A stretch of 64,000 nt of DNA from Brevundimonas sp. NIBR10 (GCF_027912515.1 NZ_CP115464.1:2356001-2420000); one strand, 5' to 3'. Counted from the first letter of the stretch, positions 16,614 to 26,431 are shown. Notes: generated from the letters alone by a model not told the origin. Numbers and translations are program-made.

Positions 16614-19259
16614 ATGAAGACCCTTTCCCTGACCCTGACCGGGGTCCTCCTGGCTACCAGCGCACTGATCGCGCCGGGCATGACGTACGCCCAGACCGCT
16701 CCTGTCGAACAGACACCTGCTGAGCAGACCGAACCCGAGGCCGAGCCCGAAGAGTCGTCGCAACTGGACGAGATCGTGGTCCTGGGCCGCTTCATCCCGC
16801 AGCCGAACCGCGAGAGCCCCGAGGTCGCGGCATTCCTGACGGCCGAAGACCTGCAACGCACGGGCGACTCCAACGCCGCCGCCGCCCTGACCCGCGTCAC
16901 TGGTCTGTCGGTGGTCGAAGGCCGGTTCGTCTATGTGCGTGGCCTGGGTGAGCGCTATTCGTCGGCCCTGTTGAACGGTTCGCCGCTGCCCAGCCCCGAG
17001 CCGCTGCAACGGGTCGTGCCGCTGGACCTGTTCCCGGCCGACATCCTGAAGGGCGTGACCGTCCAGAAGACCTATTCCGTCAGCTATCCCGGTGAGTTCG
17101 GTGGCGGCGTGATCGACCTGCAGACCATCGGCACGCCCAACGAGCCCTTCTTCACGATGAAGGCCTCCCTCGCCGGCAACACCGAGTCGACCGGCCAGGA
17201 AGCCCTGATCTATTTCGGCTCGCGCTCCGACTTCACCGGCTATGACGACGGTACGCGCAGCGTTCCCGATCCCATCGCCCTAGCCTTCTCGAGTGGCAAC
17301 CGCATCCAGGCCGGCCCGAACTACACCGCCGCGCAGCTGCGCCTGTTGGGCCAGTCGCTGGAGAACGCGCCGCTTCGCCTGCTCCAGGAAGAAGTTACGC
17401 CCATCAACTTCAGCCTCGGCGTGACCGGCGGCTCGTCGATGGAGACCGGCATCGGCTCGCTCGGCGCCGTCTTCGTCGCCGGCTACGACAACAGCTGGAA
17501 GGGCCGTGAAGGCATCCGCCAGTCGGGCCGGATCGACAGCGGCAAGCTGGTGCTGGCCGACGACTACGACTTCCGGTCGAACGAGAACAACATCGGCCTG
17601 AACCTGTTCGGGTCGCTGAGCCTCGAAAACGAGAACAACACGGTCAAGTGGACGAACCTGTTTGTTCGCAACGTTACCAAGGAAGCCCGCTCGGTCGAGG
17701 GTATCGACGATCTGGGCGGCCAGGCCTTCCGCCGCACCGACTACACCGAATGGTTCGCGCGCCAGCTGTTCACGACCCAACTGGCCGGCGAGCATTCGCT
17801 GGGCGAGGCCTGGGACGTGTCCTGGCGTGCCGCCTTCGCCAAGACCTCGCGCGACGCGCCGTACGAGACCCAGTTCGGCTATGGCCGCCGTCCCACGGGC
17901 GAGATTATCCACAACATCCAGACCAATCGCATCCAGTTCAGCGAACTGGACGACCAGGTCATCTCGGGCGGGGCGGATGTCAGCTACACCCTGCCGCTGT
18001 CGGACTATCGCGAGATCGTCTTCAAGGCGGGTGTGGCCAGCTATGACAATGAGCGGTCATCGGAACAGCGCGCGCTTCAGTTCATCGCCCCGAACGGCCT
18101 GAGCGCCGATCAGGTCGAATCGCGGGTCGACTATCTGTTCTCCGACTTCAATATCGGGCCCTTCCTGCAGATCCAGGAGATCACCGGCTCGAACGGTGCC
18201 TCGGCCTATGACGCCCAGCTTCAGGTGCTGGCTGGATACGCCCAGGTCGAGGCCGAGATCATCCCCCTGGTCAACCTGAACCTCGGCGTCCGCTATGAAG
18301 ACGGTGAGCAGTCGGTCAATCCGTTCGATCTGTTCGGCGCCGCGACCGGTTTCCTCCCGACGAGCATCGAGGAGCAGTACTGGCTGCCGGCCGGGACGAT
18401 CACCTGGAACTTCGCCGAGGACATGCAACTGCGTCTGGGCGCATCCAAGACGATCGGCCGGCCCCAGTTCCGCGAACTCGCACCCCAGCAGTACACGGAC
18501 GTCGAAAGCGACCGGACCTTCATCGGCAACCCGTATCTGGTCGACACCGAACTGCTGAACATCGACGCCCGCTACGAGTGGTATTTCGCCCGCCAGCAGT
18601 ATGTGACCGCCGGCGTCTTCTACAAGGATCTGGAAAACCCGATCGAATCGAGCGTGATCGACCAGGGTGCCAACATCTCCCAGACCTTCCTGAACGCTCC
18701 CAAGGCCACGATCATCGGCTTTGAGCTGGAAGGTAAGAAATACTTCGAGTTCCCCGACAACGGCATGAGCTTCATCGCCAACAAGAAGTGGCTGGTTCAG
18801 GCCAACTACACCTATGCCTCTTCCGAGGTGAAGGTCGGTGCCGGGGACACGGTCACGACCCAGAACAGCCTGGGCATCGCCCAGCCGGCCAGCTTCTATG
18901 TGGTGGACGGCAGCCGTCTGCAGGGCCAGTCGGACCACGTCGCCAACGCCCAGTTCGGCTGGGAAGACGACACGGCCCGGTCCCAGGCCACGATCATCGT
19001 CAACTATGTGTCGGAGCGCACCTCGGCGCGTGGACGTCCGGGCGAGCCCGACCTGATCCAGGATCCGGGCGTGTTCCTGGACTTCGTCTATCGCAAGGAC
19101 TTCGACGCCATGGGCCGCGACCTGGGCTTTGCCCTGGAACTGCGCAACCTGCTGCGCACCGACTTCGACGAGTTCCAGACCCTGGGCAACTCCACGATCG
19201 CGGTGAATCGCTATGAACTGGGCCGCAGCGCCTCGGTCAGCCTGACCGCGCGCTTCTAG
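16614..19259 (+). CDS. TonB-dependent outer-membrane receptor
   Basis: 881 residues with a signal peptide (cleavage after TYA near residue 24), an acidic Pro/Glu linker and a TonB-box-like DEIVVLG. The plug domain includes ALTRVTGLSVVEGRFVYVRG and GEFGGGVIDLQT. A long beta-barrel ends in the aromatic residue typical of outer-membrane proteins (ARF). It imports large or scarce substrates using TonB energy. Its neighbours (surface lipoprotein upstream, catabolic island downstream) suggest uptake of an organic compound rather than a siderophore, but this is inference. I chose ATG 16614, since the signal peptide begins there. Confidence 0.94.
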   Translation: MKTLSLTLTGVLLATSALIAPGMTYAQTAPVEQTPAEQTEPEAEPEESSQLDEIVVLGRFIPQPNRESPEVAAFLTAEDLQRTGDSNAAAALTRVTGLSVVEGRFVYVRGLGERYSSALLNGSPLPSPEPLQRVVPLDLFPADILKGVTVQKTYSVSYPGEFGGGVIDLQTIGTPNEPFFTMKASLAGNTESTGQEALIYFGSRSDFTGYDDGTRSVPDPIALAFSSGNRIQAGPNYTAAQLRLLGQSLENAPLRLLQEEVTPINFSLGVTGGSSMETGIGSLGAVFVAGYDNSWKGREGIRQSGRIDSGKLVLADDYDFRSNENNIGLNLFGSLSLENENNTVKWTNLFVRNVTKEARSVEGIDDLGGQAFRRTDYTEWFARQLFTTQLAGEHSLGEAWDVSWRAAFAKTSRDAPYETQFGYGRRPTGEIIHNIQTNRIQFSELDDQVISGGADVSYTLPLSDYREIVFKAGVASYDNERSSEQRALQFIAPNGLSADQVESRVDYLFSDFNIGPFLQIQEITGSNGASAYDAQLQVLAGYAQVEAEIIPLVNLNLGVRYEDGEQSVNPFDLFGAATGFLPTSIEEQYWLPAGTITWNFAEDMQLRLGASKTIGRPQFRELAPQQYTDVESDRTFIGNPYLVDTELLNIDARYEWYFARQQYVTAGVFYKDLENPIESSVIDQGANISQTFLNAPKATIIGFELEGKKYFEFPDNGMSFIANKKWLVQANYTYASSEVKVGAGDTVTTQNSLGIAQPASFYVVDGSRLQGQSDHVANAQFGWEDDTARSQATIIVNYVSERTSARGRPGEPDLIQDPGVFLDFVYRKDFDAMGRDLGFALELRNLLRTDFDEFQTLGNSTIAVNRYELGRSASVSLTARF

Positions 19260-19282
19260 CGATCAGACCGAACGACATCGAA

Positions 19283-19311
19283 GGGACCGACCGCAAGGTC
19301 GGTCCCTTTTT
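19283..19311 (+). terminator. Terminator of the TonB-receptor unit
   Basis: Perfect 10-base stem GGGACCGACC with GGTCGGTCCC around GCAA, followed by five T. A classic rho-independent terminator. Confidence 0.88.
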
Positions 19312-19411
19312 CGTTGCTGTCAGGGTGATTGGCGTGAGCGCCCGCGTCCTCTAGAGCATCCGCCAGCGGCGCGAGACCAGCGTCGAGGTGTCAGGCTTTG
19401 GGGGACGATCC

Positions 19412-20632
19412 ATGACGACGGTGATCATCGGCGGGGGACACGGCGGCGGTGCGGTGGCGGGCCAGTTGCGTCAGTTCGGCCATCAGGACCCGATCGTCGT
19501 GGTGGGCGAGGAACCCCATCCTCCCTATCAGCGGCCGCCGCTGTCCAAGGGCTGGCTCAAGGGTGAGGTCGACGGCGATGGCCTGCTGCTGCGCCCGCGC
19601 GACTGGTACGCCGAGAACGACATCGACCTGCGGACCTCCACACGCGTCATCAAGATCGACCGTGACAAGCGTCAGCTGACCCTGTCGACCGACGATACCC
19701 TGGACTACGACACCCTGATCCTGGCCACAGGTGCCCGTGCGCGCCAGTTGAAGCTGCCGGGCAGCGACCTGAAGGGGTTCCTGGAACTCCGCACCATCGA
19801 GGACGCCGAGGCCATCAAGGCCTGGTTCCGGCCGGGCTTCCGCTTGGCCATCATCGGTGGCGGCTATGTCGGGCTCGAGGTCGCGGCTTCGGCCCGCAAG
19901 CTGGGAGCGGAGGTCGATCTGCTGGAACGCGAGGACCGGTTGCTGGCGAGGGTCGCCGGACCGGTCCTGTCCACCTTCTTCCAGACCCTGCATGAGGGCC
20001 ACGGTGTCCGTTTTCATTTCGGCGTGAACGTCGAAGGGTTCGACGGTCTGGACGGCCAGGTGTCGGGCGTTCGCCTGGCCGGCGGGGATACGATCCATTG
20101 TGATGCCGTGCTGGTCGGGATCGGGGCCATTCCGAATGACGATCTGGCCAGCGACGCCGGACTGGCCTGCGACAACGGCGTTGTCGTGGACCACGAGGCG
20201 CGAACTTCCGACCCCGCCATCTTCGCCATCGGCGACGTGACGCAGCGCCCCATGCCGCTCTATGACCGCTCGCTGAGGCTCGAGAGCGTGCCCAATGCCC
20301 TGGAGCAGGCCAAGATCGTCGCCAGTGCCATCACGGGCCGCCCGCTGCCGGCACCCGAGGTTCCGTGGTTCTGGTCCGATCAGTACGAGGTCAAGCTGCA
20401 GATCGCGGGGATGCCGTTCGGCGTCGATCGCCAGATCGTGCGGGGCGATCCAGCCGATGGCCGATTCGCCGTCTTCCACCTGGCGGGCGACAGGATCGTC
20501 TGCGTCGAGGCCATCAGCGCCCCGCCCGAATTCATGGCCGGCCGCCAGCTCATCGGCCGCGCCACGCCTGTCGATCCGGTCAAGCTGGCCGACATGGCGG
20601 TCTCGATGAAGGCCGTCGCCGCAGAGGGCTGA
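19412..20632 (+). CDS. NAD(P)H-dependent ferredoxin reductase (putidaredoxin-reductase type)
   Basis: 406 residues. FAD-binding VIIGGGHGGG at the N-terminus, PPYQRPPLSKGWL, NAD-binding IIGGGYVGLEVAAS near residue 150, and IFAIGDVTQ near residue 270; this is the class that passes electrons to [2Fe-2S] ferredoxins of P450s and dioxygenases. The C-terminal domain has VPWFWSDQY, also present in the second reductase at 26486. It stands alone after the receptor terminator. Its ferredoxin partner may be at 26114. Confidence 0.9.
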   Translation: MTTVIIGGGHGGGAVAGQLRQFGHQDPIVVVGEEPHPPYQRPPLSKGWLKGEVDGDGLLLRPRDWYAENDIDLRTSTRVIKIDRDKRQLTLSTDDTLDYDTLILATGARARQLKLPGSDLKGFLELRTIEDAEAIKAWFRPGFRLAIIGGGYVGLEVAASARKLGAEVDLLEREDRLLARVAGPVLSTFFQTLHEGHGVRFHFGVNVEGFDGLDGQVSGVRLAGGDTIHCDAVLVGIGAIPNDDLASDAGLACDNGVVVDHEARTSDPAIFAIGDVTQRPMPLYDRSLRLESVPNALEQAKIVASAITGRPLPAPEVPWFWSDQYEVKLQIAGMPFGVDRQIVRGDPADGRFAVFHLAGDRIVCVEAISAPPEFMAGRQLIGRATPVDPVKLADMAVSMKAVAAEG

Positions 20633-21379
20633 CGAACCGTCTCACAATGTCGGGAAAAGCCCCGAGCTGGCTCCGCGGGTAAGCGAATTTCGTCCGTGTG
20701 TGGTGTTTCTCCTTGTTTCAAGAAAGGCGCGATTTTTCAATCAGCTGAGTGTGATCGGCCATCAAGAACAGCGCGCTCATGGTGACGGTTTGATCAATCA
20801 CAGGCTCGATACAGCCCTTTCCTAGTGCCAAGGATCGCAGACTCGCTCGGTTCTGAACTCATCGGCGGCATCAAATCCGGTTCAAAAGTGATGGCGCAAC
20901 GCCTGATGGATATGTCGAGACATCCGGACCGGTCGACAGTGGGTCAGGAGTCCCGGCACAATGTTTCGGCTGCAGTTGAAGAATGGCTGCGACTATGCGC
21001 GTTGGCTCAGTGATGTTTGCGTCGGCGCCACTGTCCGTGACCCGGGCCGCGATCCAGATCTTTACCAACCAACCGAGTTGGCTCACACGCGGAGCCCCCG
21101 CGCATCATTGGTGAAGTCGTTGAACACGCCGGTTGCCATTTCTACTCGTCAACCACAAAGAGTCGCCGAAGCCAGTCGTACGGTCGCAGAATGGCCGGCA
21201 GCGCATCGGCGGGACGATCAGGCTGTGACGGGGGTCGTGAGCGGTTGTCGAAAGGGTGTCCTACGCCTAGACGTCATTGGCCCGTTTGGGCATTTCCTCC
21301 CAAGACTTTCGCCGCGTCCTCTTGGGCGCGGCTTTTTTTTGAGCGCAGAACGGCCAATCCTTTCCGCCCATAGCGGCCT
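20633..21379. other. Large gap (747 bases) without a convincing gene
   Basis: No frame here has a good start signal, length and protein character. A plus-strand terminator near 21311 shows that something is probably transcribed rightwards, which may be a non-coding RNA or a decayed gene. No tRNA-like clover-leaf was recognised. Confidence 0.45.
21311..21340 (+). terminator. Intrinsic terminator with no protein gene upstream on its strand
   Basis: GCCGCG, ten-base loop, CGCGGC, eight T. An overlapping alternative stem, CCCAAG (21299-21304) with CTTGGG (21321-21326), would exclude it, as in attenuators. On the opposite strand there is no T-run, so it is not the terminator of the convergent gene. 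Confidence 0.6.
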
Positions 21380-22495
21380 TTAGTTGGCCCCCGATGTCAG
21401 CGGCGGAAGCAGGCCCAACTCGACCATTCGCTGCAGCCAATGCACGAGAGAGTGGCGGCTGTCCCTGAAGCCGAGGAATCCCGCCCGGCGGATCTTGTTG
21501 GTATCCAGCAGAACGGGCGAAGCCTTGGCGGCTAGGCGCTGCCCCAGCAACAGATCGACGTAGTGATGGGATTGGCCGAGAAGATCGGTCAGCTCGGCGA
21601 ACCTGAGATCGTGCCGGGCGGCTAGCCGGCGCCAGGCGGACTGGACTTCCGGTTCGGCGAAGAAGGTCGATAGGCTTGACGGCGGTTCGCCTTCGACCGG
21701 CAGGTTCAGGCGCTCCGCCAGATAAGGCCACGCGTGAGCCAGAACGAGAATGTCGCCGTTGGTGATGTTGAAGGTCTGGTCCGCCGCCGCTGGATCGGTT
21801 GCGGCCCAAGCGAAGGCTTCCGCCAGCAGGCCTGTGTCCACCATTTCCAACAGCGAAGCCGACTGGCCTGGAAAGGCGAACGGGCGACCAAGTTCCCGGC
21901 AGAGCGCCGCATAGGCTCCGATCGGAGCTATGGGGTTCATTGCCGCGCCGGGTGCGGTGCCCAACAGGACCTGGGGCCGAAAGATCGAGAAGGTGAAACC
22001 GGCTTCGCGCGCCCGCAGTCGCAGGCGGTCTTCATGGAGCCAGTAGAAGTTGGGATGGTCATCGCGCGGTTGGTCTTCCCGGCACGGGACCTCGACGGGA
22101 TGGTGGTGCGCGCCATAGGCTTTGGCGCCCTGAAGCAGGCTGACATGACGAAGCGAGCCTTGAACGCTCAGTGGATCGATCACATTGGCGAACATGGCAC
22201 CGTTGGCCGCGATCAGCTCGGGGTCATACCATCCACCGCTCAACCCTGGGGCCTCGGCGACGGCCGCATAAATCAGATGGGTGACGGGTCGCAGGCCGCC
22301 GATGACCGTTTTGCATCCCTCCGGATCCGATAAATCGAGCGGGATATGTGAGAAACGACAGTCATCTGCGACGACCGGCAGGCGGCGCGAGGTGGCTGTG
22401 ACCTCCCAGTCGCCCAGACCTGTGAAATGCTCGACCGCGCCGGTGCCGATCACCCCGCTCGAGCCGACGATGAGGATATGGTTGCGCCTGGTCAT
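21380..22495 (-). CDS. PRISE-like NAD(P)-dependent reductase (extended SDR)
   Basis: 371 residues. Rossmann start ILIVGSSGVIG, then SLLQGAKAYGAHHHP and NFYWLHEDRL, which match the LQ-x-K-x-Y and Tyr-containing motifs of the progesterone 5-beta-reductase/iridoid-synthase-like (PRISE) group. These enzymes reduce activated C=C bonds of enones using NADPH. The substrate here is unknown. Because the neighbours are P450s and acyl-CoA enzymes, it may act on an enone intermediate of the island pathway. Transcribed alone towards the terminator gap. Confidence 0.75.
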   Translation of the reverse strand: MTRRNHILIVGSSGVIGTGAVEHFTGLGDWEVTATSRRLPVVADDCRFSHIPLDLSDPEGCKTVIGGLRPVTHLIYAAVAEAPGLSGGWYDPELIAANGAMFANVIDPLSVQGSLRHVSLLQGAKAYGAHHHPVEVPCREDQPRDDHPNFYWLHEDRLRLRAREAGFTFSIFRPQVLLGTAPGAAMNPIAPIGAYAALCRELGRPFAFPGQSASLLEMVDTGLLAEAFAWAATDPAAADQTFNITNGDILVLAHAWPYLAERLNLPVEGEPPSSLSTFFAEPEVQSAWRRLAARHDLRFAELTDLLGQSHHYVDLLLGQRLAAKASPVLLDTNKIRRAGFLGFRDSRHSLVHWLQRMVELGLLPPLTSGAN

Positions 22496-22604
22496 CGGCG
22501 GTTTCCTAGGCGCTGGTTCGGATGGACGCTCGCACCGTAGCGGCGAGCCAAGTCGGTCGGGAACCGGCCGGACCTGGTGTCATCCGGTGTCGGCCAAGGC
22601 CTGA

Positions 22605-24107
22605 TCACGCCATCGTCGGGATGACGAACGAACTGTCCGCGTGTTCCAACTCCGAGTCCGGCCAGCGGGCGGTGACCGTCTTGACCTTGGTCCAGAATTT
22701 GAGGCCTTCCATGCCGTGCTGGTTGGTGTCGCCGAAGGCCGAACGCTTCCAGCCGCCGAAGGTGTGATAGGCGACCGGCACCGGGATAGGCACATTGATG
22801 CCGACCATCCCGACATTGACGCGGGCGGCGAAGTCGCGGGCCGCGCGGCCGTTCTGGGTGAAGATGGCGACGCCGTTGCCGTACTGGTGCCTGGACGGCA
22901 GGGCCAGCGCCTCCTCGAAGGAGGCGGCGCGGACGATCTGGAGCACGGGGCCGAAGATCTCCTCCTTGTAGGATTCCATCTCGGTCGTGACGTTGTCGAA
23001 CAGCGACGGGCCGATGAAGAAGCCCTTCTCGTAGCCTTGCAGAGAGAAGTCGCGGCCGTCGACGACCAATTCGGCACCCTCGCGCACGCCGGTCTCGATC
23101 CAGCCGGCGATCTTGTCGCGGTGGGTCTGGGTGACGACCGGACCATAGTGGGCACCTGCGTCGGTGGAGACGCCGACCCGCATGGTCGGGATCTCGGCGA
23201 CCATGCGTTCGCGCAGTTCGTCGGCGGTCTTCTTGCCGACCGGCACCACGACCGGCAGGGCCATGCAGCGTTCGCCGGCCGAGCCGTAGGCCGCGCCGGA
23301 CAGGTCCTTGATCACCTGATCCATGTCGGCGTCGGGCAGGACGATGCCATGGTTCTTGGCCCCACCCATGGCCTGGACGCGCTTATGGTTGGCTGCGCCC
23401 GTCTGATAGACATAGTGGGCGATGTCGGACGAACCGACGAAGCTGACCGCATGCACCAGCGGGTGCTCCAGGATCGAATCCACGGCCAGCTTGTCGCCGT
23501 GGACGACGTTCAGCACGCCCTTGGGCGCCCCCGCCTCCATCATCAGCTCGGCTAGACGCACCGGCACGGAAGGATCGCGCTCGGACGGTTTCAGGATGAA
23601 GGTGTTGCCCACCGCGATGGCCACGCCGAACATCCACATCGGGATCATGGCCGGGAAGTTGAACGGGGTGATGCCCGAAACGACGCCCAGCGGCTGGCGC
23701 ATCGAATAGACGTCGATGCCGGGCCCGGCACCCCAGGTATATTCACCCTTCAGTGCATGGGGGATGCCACAGGCGAACTCGATGACCTCGAGGCCGCGCT
23801 GGATGTCGCCCTTGCTATCGGCGACGACCTTGCCGTGCTCGCTGGACAGCAGCTCGGCCAGCTCGGTCATATTGGCCTCGACCAGCCGCTTGAACTCGAA
23901 CATCACCCGCGCGCGGCGCTGGGGGTTGGTGCTCGACCAGCCCTCGAACGCGCCTTGCGCCGACTGCACCGCCCGGTCCATCTCGGCGACCGAGGCCAGC
24001 TGCACCCGCGCCTGCACCTCACCCGTGTTTGGATTGAACACATCGGCGAACCGTCCCGAGGCCCCGGTGAAACTCGCGCCGTCGATGAAGTGGTTGATGT
24101 CGCGCAT
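22605..24107 (-). CDS. mmsA: CoA-acylating methylmalonate-semialdehyde dehydrogenase
   Basis: 500 residues of the aldehyde dehydrogenase superfamily with TPFNFPAMIPMWMF and the catalytic-Cys loop GSAGERCMALPV, typical of MmsA/IolA. It converts methylmalonate or malonate semialdehyde to propionyl- or acetyl-CoA with NAD. It could serve valine catabolism or C3 products of the island. It stands between the PRISE gene and the MFS gene, all on the minus strand. Confidence 0.93.
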   Translation of the reverse strand: MRDINHFIDGASFTGASGRFADVFNPNTGEVQARVQLASVAEMDRAVQSAQGAFEGWSSTNPQRRARVMFEFKRLVEANMTELAELLSSEHGKVVADSKGDIQRGLEVIEFACGIPHALKGEYTWGAGPGIDVYSMRQPLGVVSGITPFNFPAMIPMWMFGVAIAVGNTFILKPSERDPSVPVRLAELMMEAGAPKGVLNVVHGDKLAVDSILEHPLVHAVSFVGSSDIAHYVYQTGAANHKRVQAMGGAKNHGIVLPDADMDQVIKDLSGAAYGSAGERCMALPVVVPVGKKTADELRERMVAEIPTMRVGVSTDAGAHYGPVVTQTHRDKIAGWIETGVREGAELVVDGRDFSLQGYEKGFFIGPSLFDNVTTEMESYKEEIFGPVLQIVRAASFEEALALPSRHQYGNGVAIFTQNGRAARDFAARVNVGMVGINVPIPVPVAYHTFGGWKRSAFGDTNQHGMEGLKFWTKVKTVTARWPDSELEHADSSFVIPTMA

Positions 24108-24262
24108 GGCGGCGGTCCTTGAGGATTGTTACGCGATCGCTCTAACACCGAGAGGGAGGCGACAAATCTCCGAACAGGGGGCTGCCGTCGGAACGGAGCA
24201 GATATCACCACGGCGATCCGGCCTACGCCGTGCTTATGAGCGGCGCGAGGCAGCTTGGGGTC

Positions 24263-25522
24263 TCAGTTTGCCGGGCTACTCACCAGGTCGGCGTCCAGGG
24301 GCCTGAAGCGTCCCAAGGTCGCGACAAAGGCGGAAGCGATCAGGCAAAGCGGGACCGCAATCCACAACACCAGAGCATACGACCCCGTCCGGTCGAAGGC
24401 GTAGCTGATCAAGACGGGGGCCATCCCGACGGACAGCGCCATTGCACCCCCGATCGTGCCGAACAATGTGCCGAAGCTTTTCAGGCCAAAATGTCGACTG
24501 GTCAGATAGGCGAGGCAATCCAACTCTCCGCCGAGCGCCAGGCCCAAGGCGAGGATAGCGACGACCAGGATAATCGGCGAGCCTGGTACGCCAAGGAGAA
24601 GCAACAGGGCCGGGATCGGAATCAACGCGACCGAAGCTGCGACCATGTTGGCATTGAACCGGTCGAGCAGCATGCCGACCGAGAGCCGACCGACCATCGA
24701 GGAAAGGCCAAGCAACGCTGCCAGACCTGCCGCGCTCGTTTTGGAGGCCCCAAGGGACATCATGATCGGCACCATATTGATGGCGATGCCACCACCGACG
24801 CCGGCGAGGATGAACCCGCTGACGGCCAGCTTGACGAACCTGAGCGACCGTAGACCCTCACGGACACCGACACCGGACAAGGCGACCACGCTAGACTTGG
24901 CTGTTTCGGGACCCAAGCGATCCCGATCCTTGGAACTGGTGAAAAGAAGCATCAGCAACGGGATGATGACGAGGGCCCAGACCCCGGCCAGGCCGAGATA
25001 GGCCCCGCGCCAGCCAAGGTTCGTCACCAGGACGCTGCTCAGCATCGGGGTCACGGCCGACCCCACTCCGATGCCGCAAAGCAGAACGGCCAAAGCAAGA
25101 CCGCGGCTTTTGAAGAACAAGCTCGAGACGGCAGCGGTCCAGACCGTGGGACCGACACCCAGACTGGCGATGGCCAGCAGGCCACTGACGGCCCACCAGG
25201 TCCAGATAGACGACTGAACAGTCGAGAAGAGAGCCCATGCCGCACAGAATGCGATCGCGCCGGCTATGCCTATGCGGCGCGGCCCGAAGCGATCGACGGC
25301 AAGACCGACGAAGGGCGAGCAGACGACGGCGGCCAGCGACCCGATCGACAGCCCGGCCGAAATTTCAGTTCGACTCCAGCCAAAGGTCTCCTGTAGCGGG
25401 CCCATGAAGACGCCTGTGGAGTATACGTTCGCCGTTGACAGCGCCATGCCGCCGGCTGCCGCCAGCACGACGGACCAGCCGCGCCGCCATTCCTGTGTCG
25501 AGCTACCCAGCGGATTTGTCAT
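24263..25522 (-). CDS. MFS transporter (monocarboxylate/oxalate-formate type)
   Basis: 419 residues with about 12 hydrophobic spans, the RFGPRR loop after the second pair of spans and the FGWSR motif. It is clearly a paralogue of the protein at 50528-51817 (shared GLAVDRFGPRR/GLAIDRFGPRR and TVWTA segments). A carboxylate is the likely substrate. The operator-like repeat at 25801 is upstream. Confidence 0.88.
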   Translation of the reverse strand: MTNPLGSSTQEWRRGWSVVLAAAGGMALSTANVYSTGVFMGPLQETFGWSRTEISAGLSIGSLAAVVCSPFVGLAVDRFGPRRIGIAGAIAFCAAWALFSTVQSSIWTWWAVSGLLAIASLGVGPTVWTAAVSSLFFKSRGLALAVLLCGIGVGSAVTPMLSSVLVTNLGWRGAYLGLAGVWALVIIPLLMLLFTSSKDRDRLGPETAKSSVVALSGVGVREGLRSLRFVKLAVSGFILAGVGGGIAINMVPIMMSLGASKTSAAGLAALLGLSSMVGRLSVGMLLDRFNANMVAASVALIPIPALLLLLGVPGSPIILVVAILALGLALGGELDCLAYLTSRHFGLKSFGTLFGTIGGAMALSVGMAPVLISYAFDRTGSYALVLWIAVPLCLIASAFVATLGRFRPLDADLVSSPAN

Positions 25523-25562
25523 TTGTGACCCGGAAGGCAGTCAACGTCGCCGAGTTCGAAAC

Positions 25563-25742
25563 TCACCGGGCGGCGACGACGCCGGTCCTATCGGTCATTT
25601 GCATCAGGGTTTGGGTGACCGTGGGCATGACGGTCGCGGAAATAAGGAACGCTACCGCGAGAATCCCTGCCATCGCGCTGCCGCCAATCAGGGCCTCGAC
25701 GAAGCCGCACAGAATTCTTCCTTCGGACTTTGCGCCCTGCAT
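25563..25742 (-). CDS. Possible 59-residue membrane protein upstream of the MFS gene
   Basis: Starts at the second ATG of ATGAGAATG, with the ribosome site AAGGGAG six bases before it. One hydrophobic helix (GSAMAGILAVAFLISATVMP) and a short polar tail. Same strand as the MFS gene with a 40-base gap, so probably co-transcribed. Too short for family assignment. Confidence 0.45.
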   Translation of the reverse strand: MQGAKSEGRILCGFVEALIGGSAMAGILAVAFLISATVMPTVTQTLMQMTDRTGVVAAR

Positions 25743-26113
25743 TCTCATCTCCCTTGTCGGGACATTGAGGTCCCAAATTCGTTAGGTGAATACTGGCACA
25801 ATAATGCATATCGTCAATGTCATTAATAGCCGGTCCATCGTGGTCGCCCGTGATGAAACGGCCGCGCCCGGCCCGGCCGTATTAGCGACGCCTTGGAGTT
25901 TGCGTCCCCGATTGGGCACGGAGTTCGCCGGGGTTCTCGTGCCTCGGCGCAGGATATCGCCCAGGCAATATGTCCTTGATTCCTTCGCGACGCGCCGGGC
26001 ATTGGCCTTTACCGGGGCGGATCAGCGCTTCAATCGTGCGACACTCGCTCTTATAGGCCCTTTACGCGCGCTAGGACTGCGACGCCTCATCCGATTCTGA
26101 AGGAAGACACCTA
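25743..26113. promoter_or_regulatory. Divergent promoter region of the MFS and ferredoxin operons
   Basis: About 370 bases between the small membrane frame and the [2Fe-2S] ferredoxin, locally AT-rich at 25780-25830. It holds the TAATG/CATTA inverted repeat (25801-25826). No coding frame with a credible start was seen. The ferredoxin has the ribosome site GAAGGAAG at 26099-26106. Confidence 0.5.
25801..25826. promoter_or_regulatory. Operator-like inverted repeat, copy 1 (ATAATG-N14-CATTAA)
   Basis: Arms TAATG and CATTA around a 14-base spacer. The same arrangement occurs at 43522-43547. It lies in the region shared by the leftward MFS genes and the rightward ferredoxin/reductase/TetR genes, so it is a good candidate for binding by the island TetR or IclR protein. 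Confidence 0.5.
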
Positions 26114-26431
26114 ATGCCGACGATCATCGTGACAACGCGGGAAGGTGACAAGGTCAGCGTCGAGGCCGTCGTTGGCCGCTCAGTCATGGAAGCCATTCGG
26201 GACAAGGGAATCGACGAACTGATGGCCCTTTGCGGCGGATGCTGCTCCTGCGCGACCTGTCATGTCATCGTCGATCCGGAGTTCGTCCCCCAGCTGTCGG
26301 CGATGAGTGAAGACGAGGACGACCTGCTGGACAGTTCGGAGCATCGTCAGCCGACCTCAAGGCTGTCCTGCCAGATCCGGATGAAGGATGAACTGACGGG
26401 ACTTCGGGTCACGATCGCACCCGAGGACTGA
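26114..26431 (+). CDS. [2Fe-2S] ferredoxin, adrenodoxin/putidaredoxin type
   Basis: 105 residues with the cluster ligands in C40-x5-C46-x2-C49 and the last Cys in RLSCQIR near residue 86, as in putidaredoxin. An extra Cys pair (GGCCS) lies inside the loop. It would carry electrons from the reductase encoded next to it to a P450, most likely the P450cam-like enzyme at 29848. Ribosome site GAAGGAAG. Confidence 0.92.
   Translation: MPTIIVTTREGDKVSVEAVVGRSVMEAIRDKGIDELMALCGGCCSCATCHVIVDPEFVPQLSAMSEDEDDLLDSSEHRQPTSRLSCQIRMKDELTGLRVTIAPED

Noticed and set aside
18057..18938. Open frame of 293 codons antisense to the TonB receptor
   Set aside because: Antisense shadow of a well-supported receptor; no domain, no start signal.
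20825..21013. Short plus-strand frame in the 747-base gap
   Set aside because: Weak start, no hydrophobic, cysteine or domain pattern; not enough to call a gene or a decayed gene.
21299..21332. H-type pseudoknot made of CCCAAG/CTTGGG and GCCGCG/CGCGGC
   Set aside because: The linker between the last two strands is zero bases, too short to cross a six-pair stem; mutually exclusive hairpins are more likely.
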